Shown here: piece by piece, positions 42,984-54,786 of the stretch
How the letters are laid out: every line of letters begins with the position of its first letter
How positions within the stretch are numbered: the first letter of the stretch is position 1
From: Diphasiastrum complanatum
Lineage: Eukaryota > Streptophyta > Lycopodiopsida > Lycopodiales > Lycopodiaceae
NCBI GenBank assembly: GCA_029204225.1
Contig: CM055092.1
Coordinates: forward strand, 59,229,296 to 59,293,295
DNA: 64,000 nucleotides
Direction of reading: 5' to 3'
The notes under the pieces: model-generated
Seen by the model: the letters and a program-made list of their open reading frames with translations, nothing else
Databases searched by the model: none
What the model was told of the DNA's origin: nothing
Position numbers and translations under genes: made by a program

Positions 42984-43987
42984 TTGTCATGTTATTGTGA
43001 GTCTCTATCCCTATGACATACCTTGAGTTACAAGCAAAACTACACATATTACATAGAACGTGCACAATATACAACGAACAGAGAGAGATTGTAAAATTCA
43101 GATAGATTAATTGATAGCAATATTCTAAGGCTAAGCTCAACGGACCGTATGCTAAGAAGCTACTCTCCAAATAGTCAACAAGCAATTATGAAGTTCATTG
43201 GCCCTTTATTGCTAGCTTAGGTTGTCTAGTTTGCGAGCTAGGAATGAAGGCCCATTGAATGAGCATGTGACCATCATATGACTCCACTACAAGCTGAAGA
43301 AAAATGATGGATTCAAGGGCCCAAAGTGGATGGTCTAATAACAAATTATAATAGTGTAGATCCGTGGTCCATATACATGGGTTTGTGCACGATAATGTGT
43401 TGGGAGCCTTCTTACATCCTTGGTCAACCCCAATCAACAGGCTCTAACCATAGGTTAAGGGACCTCAAGGCTCAAGTTTTGGTTAGGGGAGCCTATGGTC
43501 TCTATTAGTCATTGTAGGCCAATATCACTAGTATATGGTATTCTAGGGCTTTGATTTACTAAAGGTAGAGCTGGCGTAGGATTGTTGATTTCGAAAATGG
43601 CATAGGAGTGGGATTGCTAAATATATAGGGTAGTGGGGAGAGTTTTCATCCCTATAAACACATATAGGGTGCCCTAGCATCATTGCTTTTCGGATGCTCT
43701 AGTGAGGGTTCTTGTCATGCACTTAGAGTTTAGGCTTGCATCTCGTCTTGAGAGGGCTTCGGTGGTATGAGATGCTGTAGGAAGGTGCCTAAGAGTGGAT
43801 TAGGTGTGCTTTAATAATCTCATAGCATTGGGGGTGTGTGTGTATGCATGAAAGGTCTATGCATAGTTGGATGAGAGGTTTTCTTATTCCCAGCTCCTAA
43901 GTGTGTGTTAATCACTTGTTGAGGATCAAGGAGTTATTACACTCCTCAAGAGACATGGTCTTAATGTCTGTCTAAGGAGAGTATTAA
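42984..43987 (+). mobile_element. non-coding interior of a short LTR element
   Basis: About 1 kb between the primer site and a purine tract (AAGGAGAGTATTAA) followed by TGTTGGAAAAT. No gag or pol. The part 43690-43960 is related to 970-1250, so the family has at least two copies here. Non-autonomous elements of this design depend on proteins from other elements. Confidence 0.45.
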
Positions 43988-45959
43988 TGTTGGAAAATGA
44001 AAGCTATCACAAACGTGCATATAGTGAAGAAGATTCTACAAAATCTAAACGTTGAAGAAGAATTTGAAAAGGAAGAACATAATACTGCAAAAACCATACT
44101 ACACAGAATTGTCTAAAACATAGTTGAAGTAGAGGCAGCAAAAACAAGAAATATGTCAGCTGATCATGGATCAAATAACAATTTGAATGGAATACGAGAG
44201 CCAAAAGAATGTGTTGTCGTTGAAAACTTTGTTGGATAGACTCATATCATATGCAAACTAGGTGAATTAAGAACACCACAAAAAGGCAAGACTAGGATGA
44301 ATCAAGGTATATTATGTGGAAAGAGATATGTTACATATGATGGGTTCACATACCAACCTAGTAAACCCTAAGTGCCACTTGAATCTAGATAAGGCTATCC
44401 TGGCAATCATACCCTCTAGCCAACTTGAGAAAGCTCGTATATGATCTTGGTATTGTAGTAGAAGATACAAATGAAATAATGAATCCACAGTCAAATAGAT
44501 CCAAAGCTATCCAAAGAGACCTTGAATATCCAACTTAAAAGATATGATCTAAGAAATTAGAATACCATACATGAGCCATAAAATAGAGGGCCGACCCTAA
44601 TTTAAGTATGCCAAGTCTATATACCGAACAAACAAAGAAGCTAACTCAATGCCAAAGGATCCATAGTAGCCCAAATCATGGGTCAAGGAAGAGGCTTAAA
44701 TGGAGATGTCATATAATGAGAAGCTATTGTAAAATGATTGGAATTTTATCATGTATAAGAATCAGAATAGCAACATGGGCCTTCGCTTGAGTTATAGGAA
44801 CCAAGAAATACTAGTAGTTGTGCGTCAACTAAATGTGTAGTTCCTCCGATATGTGGCATGTTGGTGAAGACCTTTCCTCTTGTGGAGGTCTGTAGTTTGA
44901 CTCACACAACACCACTAAACTAACATTTAAGAAAATCTAAACTTGTAGGTGCCTCATAAACCATTGGAGGGATCGATTGTCATGATGCACATTTTGGAAG
45001 TCAACCAAGAAAAAGTAGAACCAAGGACGTTAGTACGTGTGCCTTGTTTTTCAACACTGATACTTCATTTGTAGATACCTAGAAGTATGTCGGGTGGTAG
45101 CGCATCAAAGCGTCATGTATAGATGCTGATGTTGGTGCCTCTGATTGTAGATACCCATTTCTTTGCCTCGTCTGTAAATATTAGTACCACATTTGTAGAT
45201 GATTGTGCCTCATATGTGATGTGGTTTCAACAATTCATATCTGACTCAACTCTCTCTACCAGAGCTTGTGATTGCAACAACTTTCTCTACTAGATCTCTC
45301 TTTCACTCAAAAATTCTCTAATCAAGATCTCATTTTCTCTCAAGTACTGCAATGAGCTCAATATATCTTTTAGTCATGCAATAAACCTTTCTAAAATCTC
45401 AGATAGACACGATGCTAAGTTGGAAAAAAAATGGCAATGACTTAAGCTGTAGTGGAATGACCTACTTACTGTAGGAAAGTTAGTGAGGGAATCAAATTTT
45501 GAAATACTATATGGAAAAGTGTGAAAAAGGTGAATTGACTAAAAACCTTCAAGATGTTGGAATTCCAATGTCCTTGTCAGATCGATGGGATATAGAGTGC
45601 AATAGAAGGGACTCAATGTAGGAAGACCAAAAACGTAGAAGATAGAACGAAAGATTCAAAACTCAACGAAAAAGATGCAGTGGCAAAATGACCTTAACAG
45701 TTCTCCATTCTATCTTCACTCCTAGGCATCAGATATACAAATTCTAAAGTGCATATGAAGCAGCGTATCATAGGAAGTACTAGGATCAAATATTAAAAAA
45801 AGATGAAGCGTCACAACTGGAATCTCATTAATGCCACTTCAAGTGATCCAAATCAAGATACATAAAGTACAATAGTAGAGCACCCTGCTCTAGAGAAAAC
45901 ATTGATATAAAAGCTCTCCATAAAAGTCCTCAAAAAAGTATGTCAACGACAACATTGAC
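43988..45959. other. putative LTR start, then no recognised gene
   Basis: Starts TGTTGGAAAATGAAAGC. The LTR end could not be fixed. The remainder, to the copia fragment at 45.96 kb, has no recognisable coding sequence. Confidence 0.3.
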
Positions 45960-46400
45960 AAAACTAGCAAATGGGTATCCGATGATTTACCTTTTGCTAC
46001 TTGGAAGCAGTCCCTCTGGAGAGAAGCCATGGACAAAGAGTATTCCTCTCTGATCAAGAACCAGACGTGGTCATTAGTCGAAGCTCCTACTGGCTACAAT
46101 CTTATCGATTGCAAATGGATCTTTAAGATCAAATACAATGCCAATGGAGCGATTGATCGAAGGAAGGCAAGATTGGTAGCACAAGGATTCACTCAGATCC
46201 CTAACGTTGACTACAATGAGACTTTTAGTCCAGTAGTCAAGCATTCATCGATCCGAGCCCTTCTATCGTATGCTGCAGCAGTCGACCTTGAAGTGCATCA
46301 ACTTGATGTACAAACAACTTATCTGAATGGAGTTATAAAAGAAGACATCTACATGATCAAGCCCGAAGGATACGTTTTGGAAGGTATGAAGCATATTCGT
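45960..46400 (+). pseudogene. Ty1/copia RT N-terminal fragment
   Basis: Contains the copia RT entry: KQSLWREAMDKEYSSLIKNQ, TWSLVEAPTGYNLIDCKWIF, KARLVAQGFTQIPNVDYNET and FSPVVKHSSIRALLS, then VDLEVHQLDVQTTYLNGVIK and EDIYMIKPEGY. It ends before the YVDD box, and an upstream integrase is not seen. It stays open for 135 codons, so it is fairly recent, and it is not the same family as the 30 kb copia. Confidence 0.85.
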
Positions 46401-46612
46401 GGACACCTAGTACAGAGGAATTTAAAGATTGGGTGAAATTGAAAATCATAGCACAAATTTCTCCCCAAATTTCTGGTAAAATCATGCGCTTAACAAAATT
46501 GTGGATCTATACACTGTAGAATGTGTATCGCAACCCCTGACTGTCAAGAAAGTGCCTAGATAACAAGGTAGAAGTAAAACAACTCATTCACCTTCATACT
46601 ACATAGATTAAA

Positions 46613-46963
46613 GATCCAAGGCATAGATGCACCAGCGATTCTAGAATCGCGATTCAAATCACTCTCTAAAAAACTGTGATTCGCCCAGAATCGCTGTTTT
46701 GAAAAAAAAAAAACAAGCAATATGAGTATCAGTAGAGAGAGAAAAAACAGACGATTACCATTACAGTAGTTTTAGGTCCAATTTCAGTAGTTTCAGGTCT
46801 AATTCCAGTAGTTTTAGGTCTTATTTCGGTATTTTCAGGTTCATTTCAGGTCCAAATTTTTTTCTGAAAAGTAGATTTTTTTTCTTCTTTAGGCAATTCT
46901 GGGCAGCGAATTGCGATTCACGAATCACTATACCCCCAGAATCGCGATTCACTGATCCAAGGC
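46613..46963. mobile_element. MITE-like element with 10-bp flanking duplication and internal 21-bp repeats
   Basis: The direct repeat GATCCAAGGC occurs at 46613-46622 and 46954-46963 and could be a target duplication of the length made by Mutator-like elements. Inside, both ends carry inverted AATCGCGATTC/CCAGAATCGC words. The centre has four tandem 21-base units of the type CAGTAGTTTTAGGTCCAATTT at 46764-46846 (units of 21, 21, 21 and 20). No coding sequence. Confidence 0.55.
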
Positions 46964-48019
46964 TTGGCTCAGTTGATTAGCTTAGCATGCCTAATTTCTT
47001 TGGTCCTAGATTCATGCCCCCCTTGGAAACCAAGATGCCTGATACATAGATTAGATAGTCATCACTGAAAATTTATAAACATAGGATGGAAAGCAATAGT
47101 CATTGTTGATAAATATCATGATGTAAACCAAGAGAAATGTACTGAATGTATGCTAAGCTATGCTAAAGTTTTTATTAGCTACTCTGCTGCTAATAAACTA
47201 CTCTCCACTACTCAATGGTCAACCTTCAATAGTGAGGCTCATAGGCCCTCTTTATACTATTTGATCCCCTCCAGTATGTGAGTTAGGGCTGGAGGTGCTG
47301 GTTTTCTCTAATTTCTTTCTACCTTAAACCTTTAGTGATCCATTTTGCCTACCAGCTATGCTACTCAATTAAGTTTTAGCAAGCTGACGTGATGAATGGT
47401 AAATTTTCTTATTTTTCCTTTGTAAAAGTAGAGTTAACTTCATAAACTTGAAGATTGCAGTCAAGTAATTTCCTAGATTCAAAATTTATATACTTTTGGA
47501 CTTCACTAGCCTCTTGCAGGCATCGGTGGTCTCCTCTTTTTATTCTCCAGGTGCAATGTTTCATGTAACCTTAGAAGTGCTATTAAAATTTTATCCTTAA
47601 GTGTTGCATTAAAAAGAATTTGTGGCAACAAATTGAGGCTGTAATTGGACAAGATGTAAAAGCTTTTCAAAAGTTGACGGCTTGCACACAATACCAAAAA
47701 TGACTTATCTTAAGCGCTAAAACATCTGCTTGTTGACTCCCATCATTATTGCGGATCAACGAGCTTACTTGCAACACCGTCATTGGAAGATGGCATGGCT
47801 GGGGTGCGGCGAAGGTGGATGATTGGCTAGGGGTTGGTGCGGTAGTAGAGGTGGATCAACTAGTGGATTAAAGGCCCTACGCTTCTAGTCCCGGGCGAAT
47901 GCTATCGAGTGGTGTGCCTGCTGCCTGAGTAGTGCTGGGCCGTAACAGCACCGTTGCTACTACAAAAGCTCTATGAGATCTTGATGTTGTCGGGCCTCCG
48001 GAAGTTGTAGAGGCAATAA
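46964..48019. other. no recognised gene
   Basis: A block at 47150-47340 resembles 43130-43220 (CTACTCTCC..GTCAAC..GGCCC.TTTAT), suggesting shared retroelement debris. A GC-richer patch at 47800-48000 has no frame of interest. Confidence 0.3.
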
Positions 48020-48292
48020 GATACAACATATATGGAATAGCTCATCGCCATGTAGATTTGAGGTTAGTGGTTATGAAGTATCTATTGTATCCCAAAGGTC
48101 TTGAGTTCCAACCCTACCCCTAAGACCTTTATGATTCCTTTGCCACCTGAACCCAAGTTGCCTGGTCTACATTGTTAGGGGTGGGATTGGAACTCGAGAC
48201 CCTTGGGATGCAACACATACTTCATAATCACTTACCTCAAAACCACATGGTGATGAGGGTGTGTGAGCCATTCCATCATAGATGCGTTGCGT
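48020..48292. repeat. inverted pair of SINE-like (tRNA-related) sequences
   Basis: 48020-48128 and 48177-48292 are imperfect inverted copies. Each contains a segment like GAGGTTAGTGGTTATGAAGT followed 25-30 bases later by GGTCTTGAGTTCCAACCC, close to a tRNA B box (GGTTCGANTCC) preceded by an A-box-like part. This resembles tRNA-derived SINEs. The two copies around a short spacer would fold into one long hairpin. Confidence 0.5.
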
Positions 48293-48383
48293 TCCGGAAT
48301 TGAAGGTCGTTCCGAAGTGGACCATTATTTTAGGTGTTTTAGGAAGGAAAAAAAAAAGCCTAGAAAGTTTAAAAAAAAATCAG

Positions 48384-48777
48384 TGAATAATATTTACTCT
48401 CTATGGTTATGGGACTAGTGAGTATCCATGCACCTGAAAGATGTTCTGACAAATCTTGAAGTCCTGTCGGGAATTCTTCCACCAAGCTGTACCTTGTTAC
48501 ACATCATGCAAGATAATGTGTTCTTTAACACATATGGCACAAGCAATTGCTGAGCCAACTAAATTATACGTAGTTGCATTGTGTATATCGTGAGAAGCAT
48601 TGAATAACATTTACTCTCTATGGTTATGGGACTAGTGATTATCCATGCACCTGAAAGATGTTCTGACAAATCTTGAAGTCCTGTTGAAATTCTTCCACCA
48701 AGCTGTACCTTGTTGCACATCATGCAAGATAATGTGTTCTTTAACACATATGTAACAAGCAATTGCTGAGCCAACTT
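48384..48777 (+). repeat. tandem segmental duplication, unit about 177 bp
   Basis: 48384-48560 and 48600-48777 are near-identical direct copies (for example TATGGTTATGGGACTAGTGA, CCATGCACCTGAAAGATGTT, GCAAGATAATGTGTTCTTTA) separated by 39 bp. No coding content. Confidence 0.92.
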
Positions 48778-49698
<921 letters not shown>

Positions 49699-50051
49699 GA
49701 TTGCATTTCACATCCTCCTCGCTGTTGTCTATCATCTGAGGTTTGCCAAACTTGGAGACTTGGCATTCTGAGAATAGAATTTTTGCGAGTTAATGGAAAA
49801 ACTTGCAAAAATTTCATGAGCTACTTTAAAAAATTGCAGAAAGTTACTTGCAGAATGTCAGACCCCCCAAACTTGGTTTTACCTTCTATTATCTCTTTAT
49901 GGTGTTACTTTCATACTTTTTGGCTGAAATATGAAGCCAAATCACAGCAATAAGAAATTTATCTCAATACCAACGTTCAGCATTCAAAGAGTAAGTTTGT
50001 TATCCAGGATTTTGGTGCTGGCTTTAACTTGTGCATTTGTCTGCCTTGTAG

Positions 50052-52855
50052 GACGAGGATTGAAATCTCGAGATGAGACAAAGCACCGTGAAAGTCATCA
50101 TAAAAAGCAGATATCATCAGGTTTGACCTTAAAATGGTTCCGATTTCTAGCATTCACTGAAACTTTTCTTGTCCTTGCTAGCTATATCAAGACCATTGGT
50201 GACAGTTGAGTGAAATAAAGTGCACCAGAATGTAGTACGTCTTTAAATATGTAGTAACACCCATACTATGCATAATTTTTAGGTCAAACTGGCTTACTTA
50301 GGCAGTACTTCATGTAGTACCAGTAATGTGCAGTATTTTACCTATTACAGACCTTGCTGCCATCACCTACTCTAGTAAATTTATATTGTGAATTGTTAGC
50401 CAAAATGTATTTGAATGCATAACCTTGAACTCAGGCTTCACTACTTTGTTCTGGAATAAGTGAAAGTTTATCAACCAAGTAGTATCTTGACTTTTCCATC
50501 TTACGGACACATAAAAGGCAGTACAAAAACTTTAGAAACAAAAGTTTGCAATAGCATTAAGTTTTTTGGATGAATTCCTTGACGTGAATATTTTTTGGGC
50601 TTTTGTGAGACTAAACGCTCCATGTTTGTTGTTGCTACTTATTGAAGGAGTGGTTGATGCTAGTTATCTCTGCTTGAATTGCCACATAACAACTTTCTCT
50701 GGTAGGCAAGCTTCTGTGCACCAACTCCTGTTCATGATGCAAGACAAGATTCAATACAAAAGATTTGCTGAATGCCTGACTCTGGTTTGCAGAAAAAGTG
50801 TCTGTTTTCAAGGAGTTTGAAAAGAACTTTTCAGACTGCAATGCCTTTCTTTCTAAAGTTCATGACTGGTTGTATGAAAAATTGGAAGGAGAGGTTGAAG
50901 GAAAACTTCAGTTTGAAAAACCTTTTCAGCTTGAGGAGCTTAGGCAGTTGGACTTGGCCATTGAAGGAAGATCATTCCAGCAACTTTTTCGTATGCCTTA
51001 TTTGCAAGCAGGAACATCTGGAGCTATGGAGACAGAAATATATGTAGCAGTGGAGGATTTCATGCATGCCAGTGCTGAAGGTTTGTGGGAGATCTTTTGG
51101 GCTACTGATGATCACATGCCTTTCTTTGTGATAGGGCCATGTCCGTCTTGGTCTACTTCGCAAAGCAGAAATGGTCCCGTTTTAGGTCCTGCTCTAGTGA
51201 AGCGCAATGGAAGGAATGGTGGTTTTGGTTGGGACAATGTACTTGAATTTGTGGAAATTGGTCTAGAAGATGAAGGATCTTCACAGCCAGGACAACTCGT
51301 TCCTTTCACTACAATCATTGGACGGACGCTTTTCCGTGGTATACATATGCTGTGGTCAAGGTTCTATTCTGATAATAAGTCTGGCATTCGCAGAAATGTG
51401 GATACTGCTTATATCCTCTTTATAAACTCAAGTCATGGAGGAGTAGTGAAGCTGAAGGGAAATATATCAAAGCTAGAATCAAGGAAGAATTTGTGTTATG
51501 CGAATGCTGCAGATTGGATACAGAATCATGCAGAGATACATGTCTCGAATGTTGAACAAGTTTGGAACAGATTTGGGAATGCAAACTGGGGTGATATTGG
51601 AGCTCTTCAACTTCTTTTGGCGACATTTAAATGCATAGAGCAATGCAAAGGTGCCCCTAAAAAGTCCATTTCTGAAATGGCATCAGATCACAGTGTGCGG
51701 CTGTATAGGAGAAGAATTGAACGAAAGATGTTTGAAGTACCGGAGAATGAGCATCGAGTTTCTCTGCAGAATCACAAGGAAATTGTAGAATATGAGGAGA
51801 TTGAGAGTCATGAAATAGTTAATGAGTCAGAGAACATGAAACTAGAACCAGGAACAGTTTTGTGGCTTGAAGATGCTCATCGGCAACGAGGTTTTCAAAT
51901 ACATAGTGGGATTGGTGATGGAAAACAATCCATCTACATTGGTATGTCTCTCGATGAGATTGGAAATTCTTTGTTAATTCATATCGGTGCACATCCTTCT
52001 CAACTTGAGCCTTCCTGGGAGGATATGAGCACATGGTATCAAGTCCAGAGGCAAACTAGGATACTGAACATCATGAAGCAACGGGGATTATGTTGCAAGT
52101 ACTTACCTCAGATTGTTGCTTCTGGAAGGCTTCTTCATCCGGGTCCATGCATAAAGACTACACCTAGTGGCCGTTGCAATCATCCTTGGTGCGGAACTCC
52201 TGTTCTTGTGACATATCCCATAGGGGAATCCTTGGATGTGATTTTGGAGAACCATGGCATTCTTTCACCAGAAGAAGTTTTGCAGAGCTGTCATGACTGT
52301 TTGTGTGCACTTCGCTGTGCTGGATCTGTTGGCATTCAACATGGTGATATACGTCCAGAACATGTAGTTCGAGTGAAAGGAACCGATGGAGAACACTTCT
52401 ATGTGCTAGGGGATTGGGGCCGTGCTGTACTTGAGGATAGAGACAGCCCTGCAATTGCTCCGCGATACTCATCAACATATGCCCTCCAGGAAGGAAAGCT
52501 TTGTCCAGCATCAGATGCAGAGAATTTGGTCTATATGCTGTTTCGCTTGTGTGGGGGGACAATGCCTGAGTTTGAAAGCATGGAAGAGGCCCTGCAATGG
52601 CGAGAGAGGGCCTGGTCCAAGAGACTGATACAGCAACAGCTCGGTGAGGTTTCTGCCATTCTCAAAGCTCATGCAGATTACGTGGATAGTCTCATTGGTA
52701 CTCCTTATCCTGTTGACTATGATATATGGCTGAGAAGGCTTACAAAGACACTCCACATTAATGATAGGGGCAAGAGGTTAGATTACATGATTTCTCCAAA
52801 AAAGATGGATCATGGTGCAGAATCATCTGGAACATCCGTGACATCCCAAGGATAA
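50052..52855 (+). CDS. plant protein with atypical kinase-like domain (3' two exons)
   Basis: Join 50052-50120 and 50793-52855, GT-AG intron of 672 bp, phase 1 at the junction; stop TAA. The small exon is highly charged (LKSRDETKHRESHHKKQ) and phase 1 at both ends, so at least one more 5' exon exists; I could not find it. The large exon gives about 687 residues. Roughly residues 1-300 form an unassigned domain (VHDWLYEKLEG, LDLAIEGRSFQQLFRMPYLQ, WEIFWATDDHMPFFVIGPCP, WNRFGNANWGDIGALQLLLA). A charged linker follows. From about residue 350 there is a kinase-like half: a hinge-like GTPVLVTYPIGESLDVILE near 467, a catalytic-loop-like GIQHGDIRPEHVV near 512 (HGD as in aminoglycoside phosphotransferase-like kinases instead of HRD) and LGDWGRAV near 536 in place of DFG. 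No glycine loop or VAIK lysine is obvious. A Cys/His patch (GPCIKTT..GRCNHPWCG) precedes the hinge. No stops or frameshifts; coding-like composition, unlike its surroundings. Probably a real gene; catalysis is uncertain. Confidence 0.8.
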
Positions 52856-53966
52856 GTGTTAACATCTGTTATCTAGGTACCATTTTTTTTATAGATGAAT
52901 TGGTGCGTAAGCTGCTTTTCACGCCTATATCAGTTTTCAAATCCTGATCGTATGTAGGAACATCCAAACTTAGGTCAAAGCTTTTCACTGAAGCTGGTTT
53001 CTTGCTGGGATGTCATTGGTGCTCTCGTTCATAGAAGTTTGGACAGCTACTTTTGTCGTTGTTGAAATAGTTCTCAGCAGCTTCAACAGAGCTTTGTTCT
53101 CATCTTTACAGCAAGTATGGAGGACCTTGAACATTCATTGGCCATTTCAATGAGGAATGTCTTTAAAGCGAGGGGAAGCCACAATTGAAGTCTAAGCTAA
53201 TTTTATGATATCAGTCTAATCAGAAGCATGTTCTCTTTACTACTACCATGAGGACAGCTACACCTTGGCTAATGCTATTTTAGAGGCAGCTCAGCTCATT
53301 TTTTAAAGACGAGTTGCTTTTCAAGCTTGAGGCCTTGACTTGACAAGCATAGCAGTGATTCTGTGTGCTGGCTTTCGTGTGCTATGATCTATAATGCAGC
53401 TTACCGAGTGCTTTCATTCTGACTGAGCATTTTCCTTCCTGAACAAGAAAAAGTGCAAGGTTATTTATCTTCCCTCTTTCATTTCTCCATCAAATCCTTG
53501 GGTTGGTGATGAGAAAAGGTTAGTTTGAAGCAAAATGTCTGAATGGTTTCAGTACAGGAGATCTAGCTTTGTCGAGCAAAATTTTGGCTGTGTTGGAATG
53601 GTAATTTACCAATGATGAGAAAATTGAGAAAACACAGCTTTCCATGTATGGTTTTGGACTTAGATTCATCCTTCGTAGCTCTATCGGATTGGCAAGGATA
53701 AAGGCCATACAAATGCTTTTGGAGGTCAAAAAGGAAAATGTGAACATATGTATGTGCAGGCTAATAATGCTTGAAAGTCCTCCAAGTAGATAAAAGGCTG
53801 CAAAAAAGGGACATGGCCACAGGCTTTTGTAGCAACTTATAAAATTCTTCTTTTGCTTTTGATGTGATTACATCATCATGCAGTGATATACATGATATTG
53901 AATAATAAAAATATTGATGCTGCTAGTGATTAAGCATATCGATTTCCAGTGGCAGAATGTATGACA
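52856..53966 (+). other. 3' UTR of kinase-like gene and downstream spacer
   Basis: The first several hundred bases are the likely 3' UTR. No further gene or transposon recognised. An AATAAAAATATT at about 53901 is the best poly(A)-like word but is far from the stop. Confidence 0.35.
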
Positions 53967-54020
53967 CCCCCCCCCCCCCCCCCCCCCCCCCCCAAATACA
54001 AATAAAAATAAATATAAAAA

Positions 54021-54056
<36 letters not shown>
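53967..54056 (+). repeat. C27 homopolymer and (CT)n
   Basis: 27 consecutive C at 53967-53993, an AAATA-rich spacer, then (CT)17 at 54023-54056. Confidence 0.95.
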
Positions 54057-54058
<2 letters not shown>

Positions 54059-54726
54059 ATTTGGATTCAAGGTTATTCCCATGGGATGAGCAGAGGTTTA
54101 CACAGGAAGCACTTACCTCATCTCTCAGCATCTTCATACTTAGGGCCTCCAATTGTCATGGTTTTCTCGGGCCTCTCATTTACTTGACACACTTGCCATT
54201 TCTATCATGGACCTTCCATTGGGCACCCATGACTACATCTGACGGTTCCTATACATAGCATTTAAGTGTGGCAGGGCCACCTTGGGCTCAAACCCTTGGA
54301 CTCACTTCTTAAAGTTGGATACAGTAGGGTTCCCAATTCTACCATGTTATTTGGATTCAGGATTGGTGCACTGGGTCAGTTCAGAGTCTCATCACATTAG
54401 CTTATGATTGAGACTGGGTGTTTTCAAAGTACCCTCCTGGCCTGGTGTGCTCATTATTAGAGATAGAGTCTAAGGAGCAAATTTCGTATTCAGATGCCTT
54501 GCATACTATGAGATTAGAGGAGATATCACTGTCTTTAATGAGATGCACCCGCCACTCTACGGTCGACCATAGCATATGAGAATCCACATTGTGTGGCACT
54601 CATGATCAGAGAGATGTTACTTTTGTGACATGATTTATGTTAGCCAACTCAGTCTAGTCACCCATATGTACTTTATCTTTTATGCCTTCTGGCATGGAAA
54701 AAACGTTCATAAAGCTTTCTTTCTTT

Positions 54727-54730
<4 letters not shown>
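54057..54730. other. no recognised gene
   Basis: Nothing supported. Confidence 0.35.

Positions 54731-54784
<54 letters not shown>
54731..54784 (+). repeat. (CT)n microsatellite, about 54 bp
   Basis: Perfect CT repeat. Confidence 0.96.

Positions 54785-54786
<2 letters not shown>

Noticed and set aside
49931-49990. ATG exon with GTAAGT donor upstream of the kinase-like gene
   Set aside because: Ends in phase 0, whereas the exon at 50052 needs phase 1; joining them gives an immediate stop.
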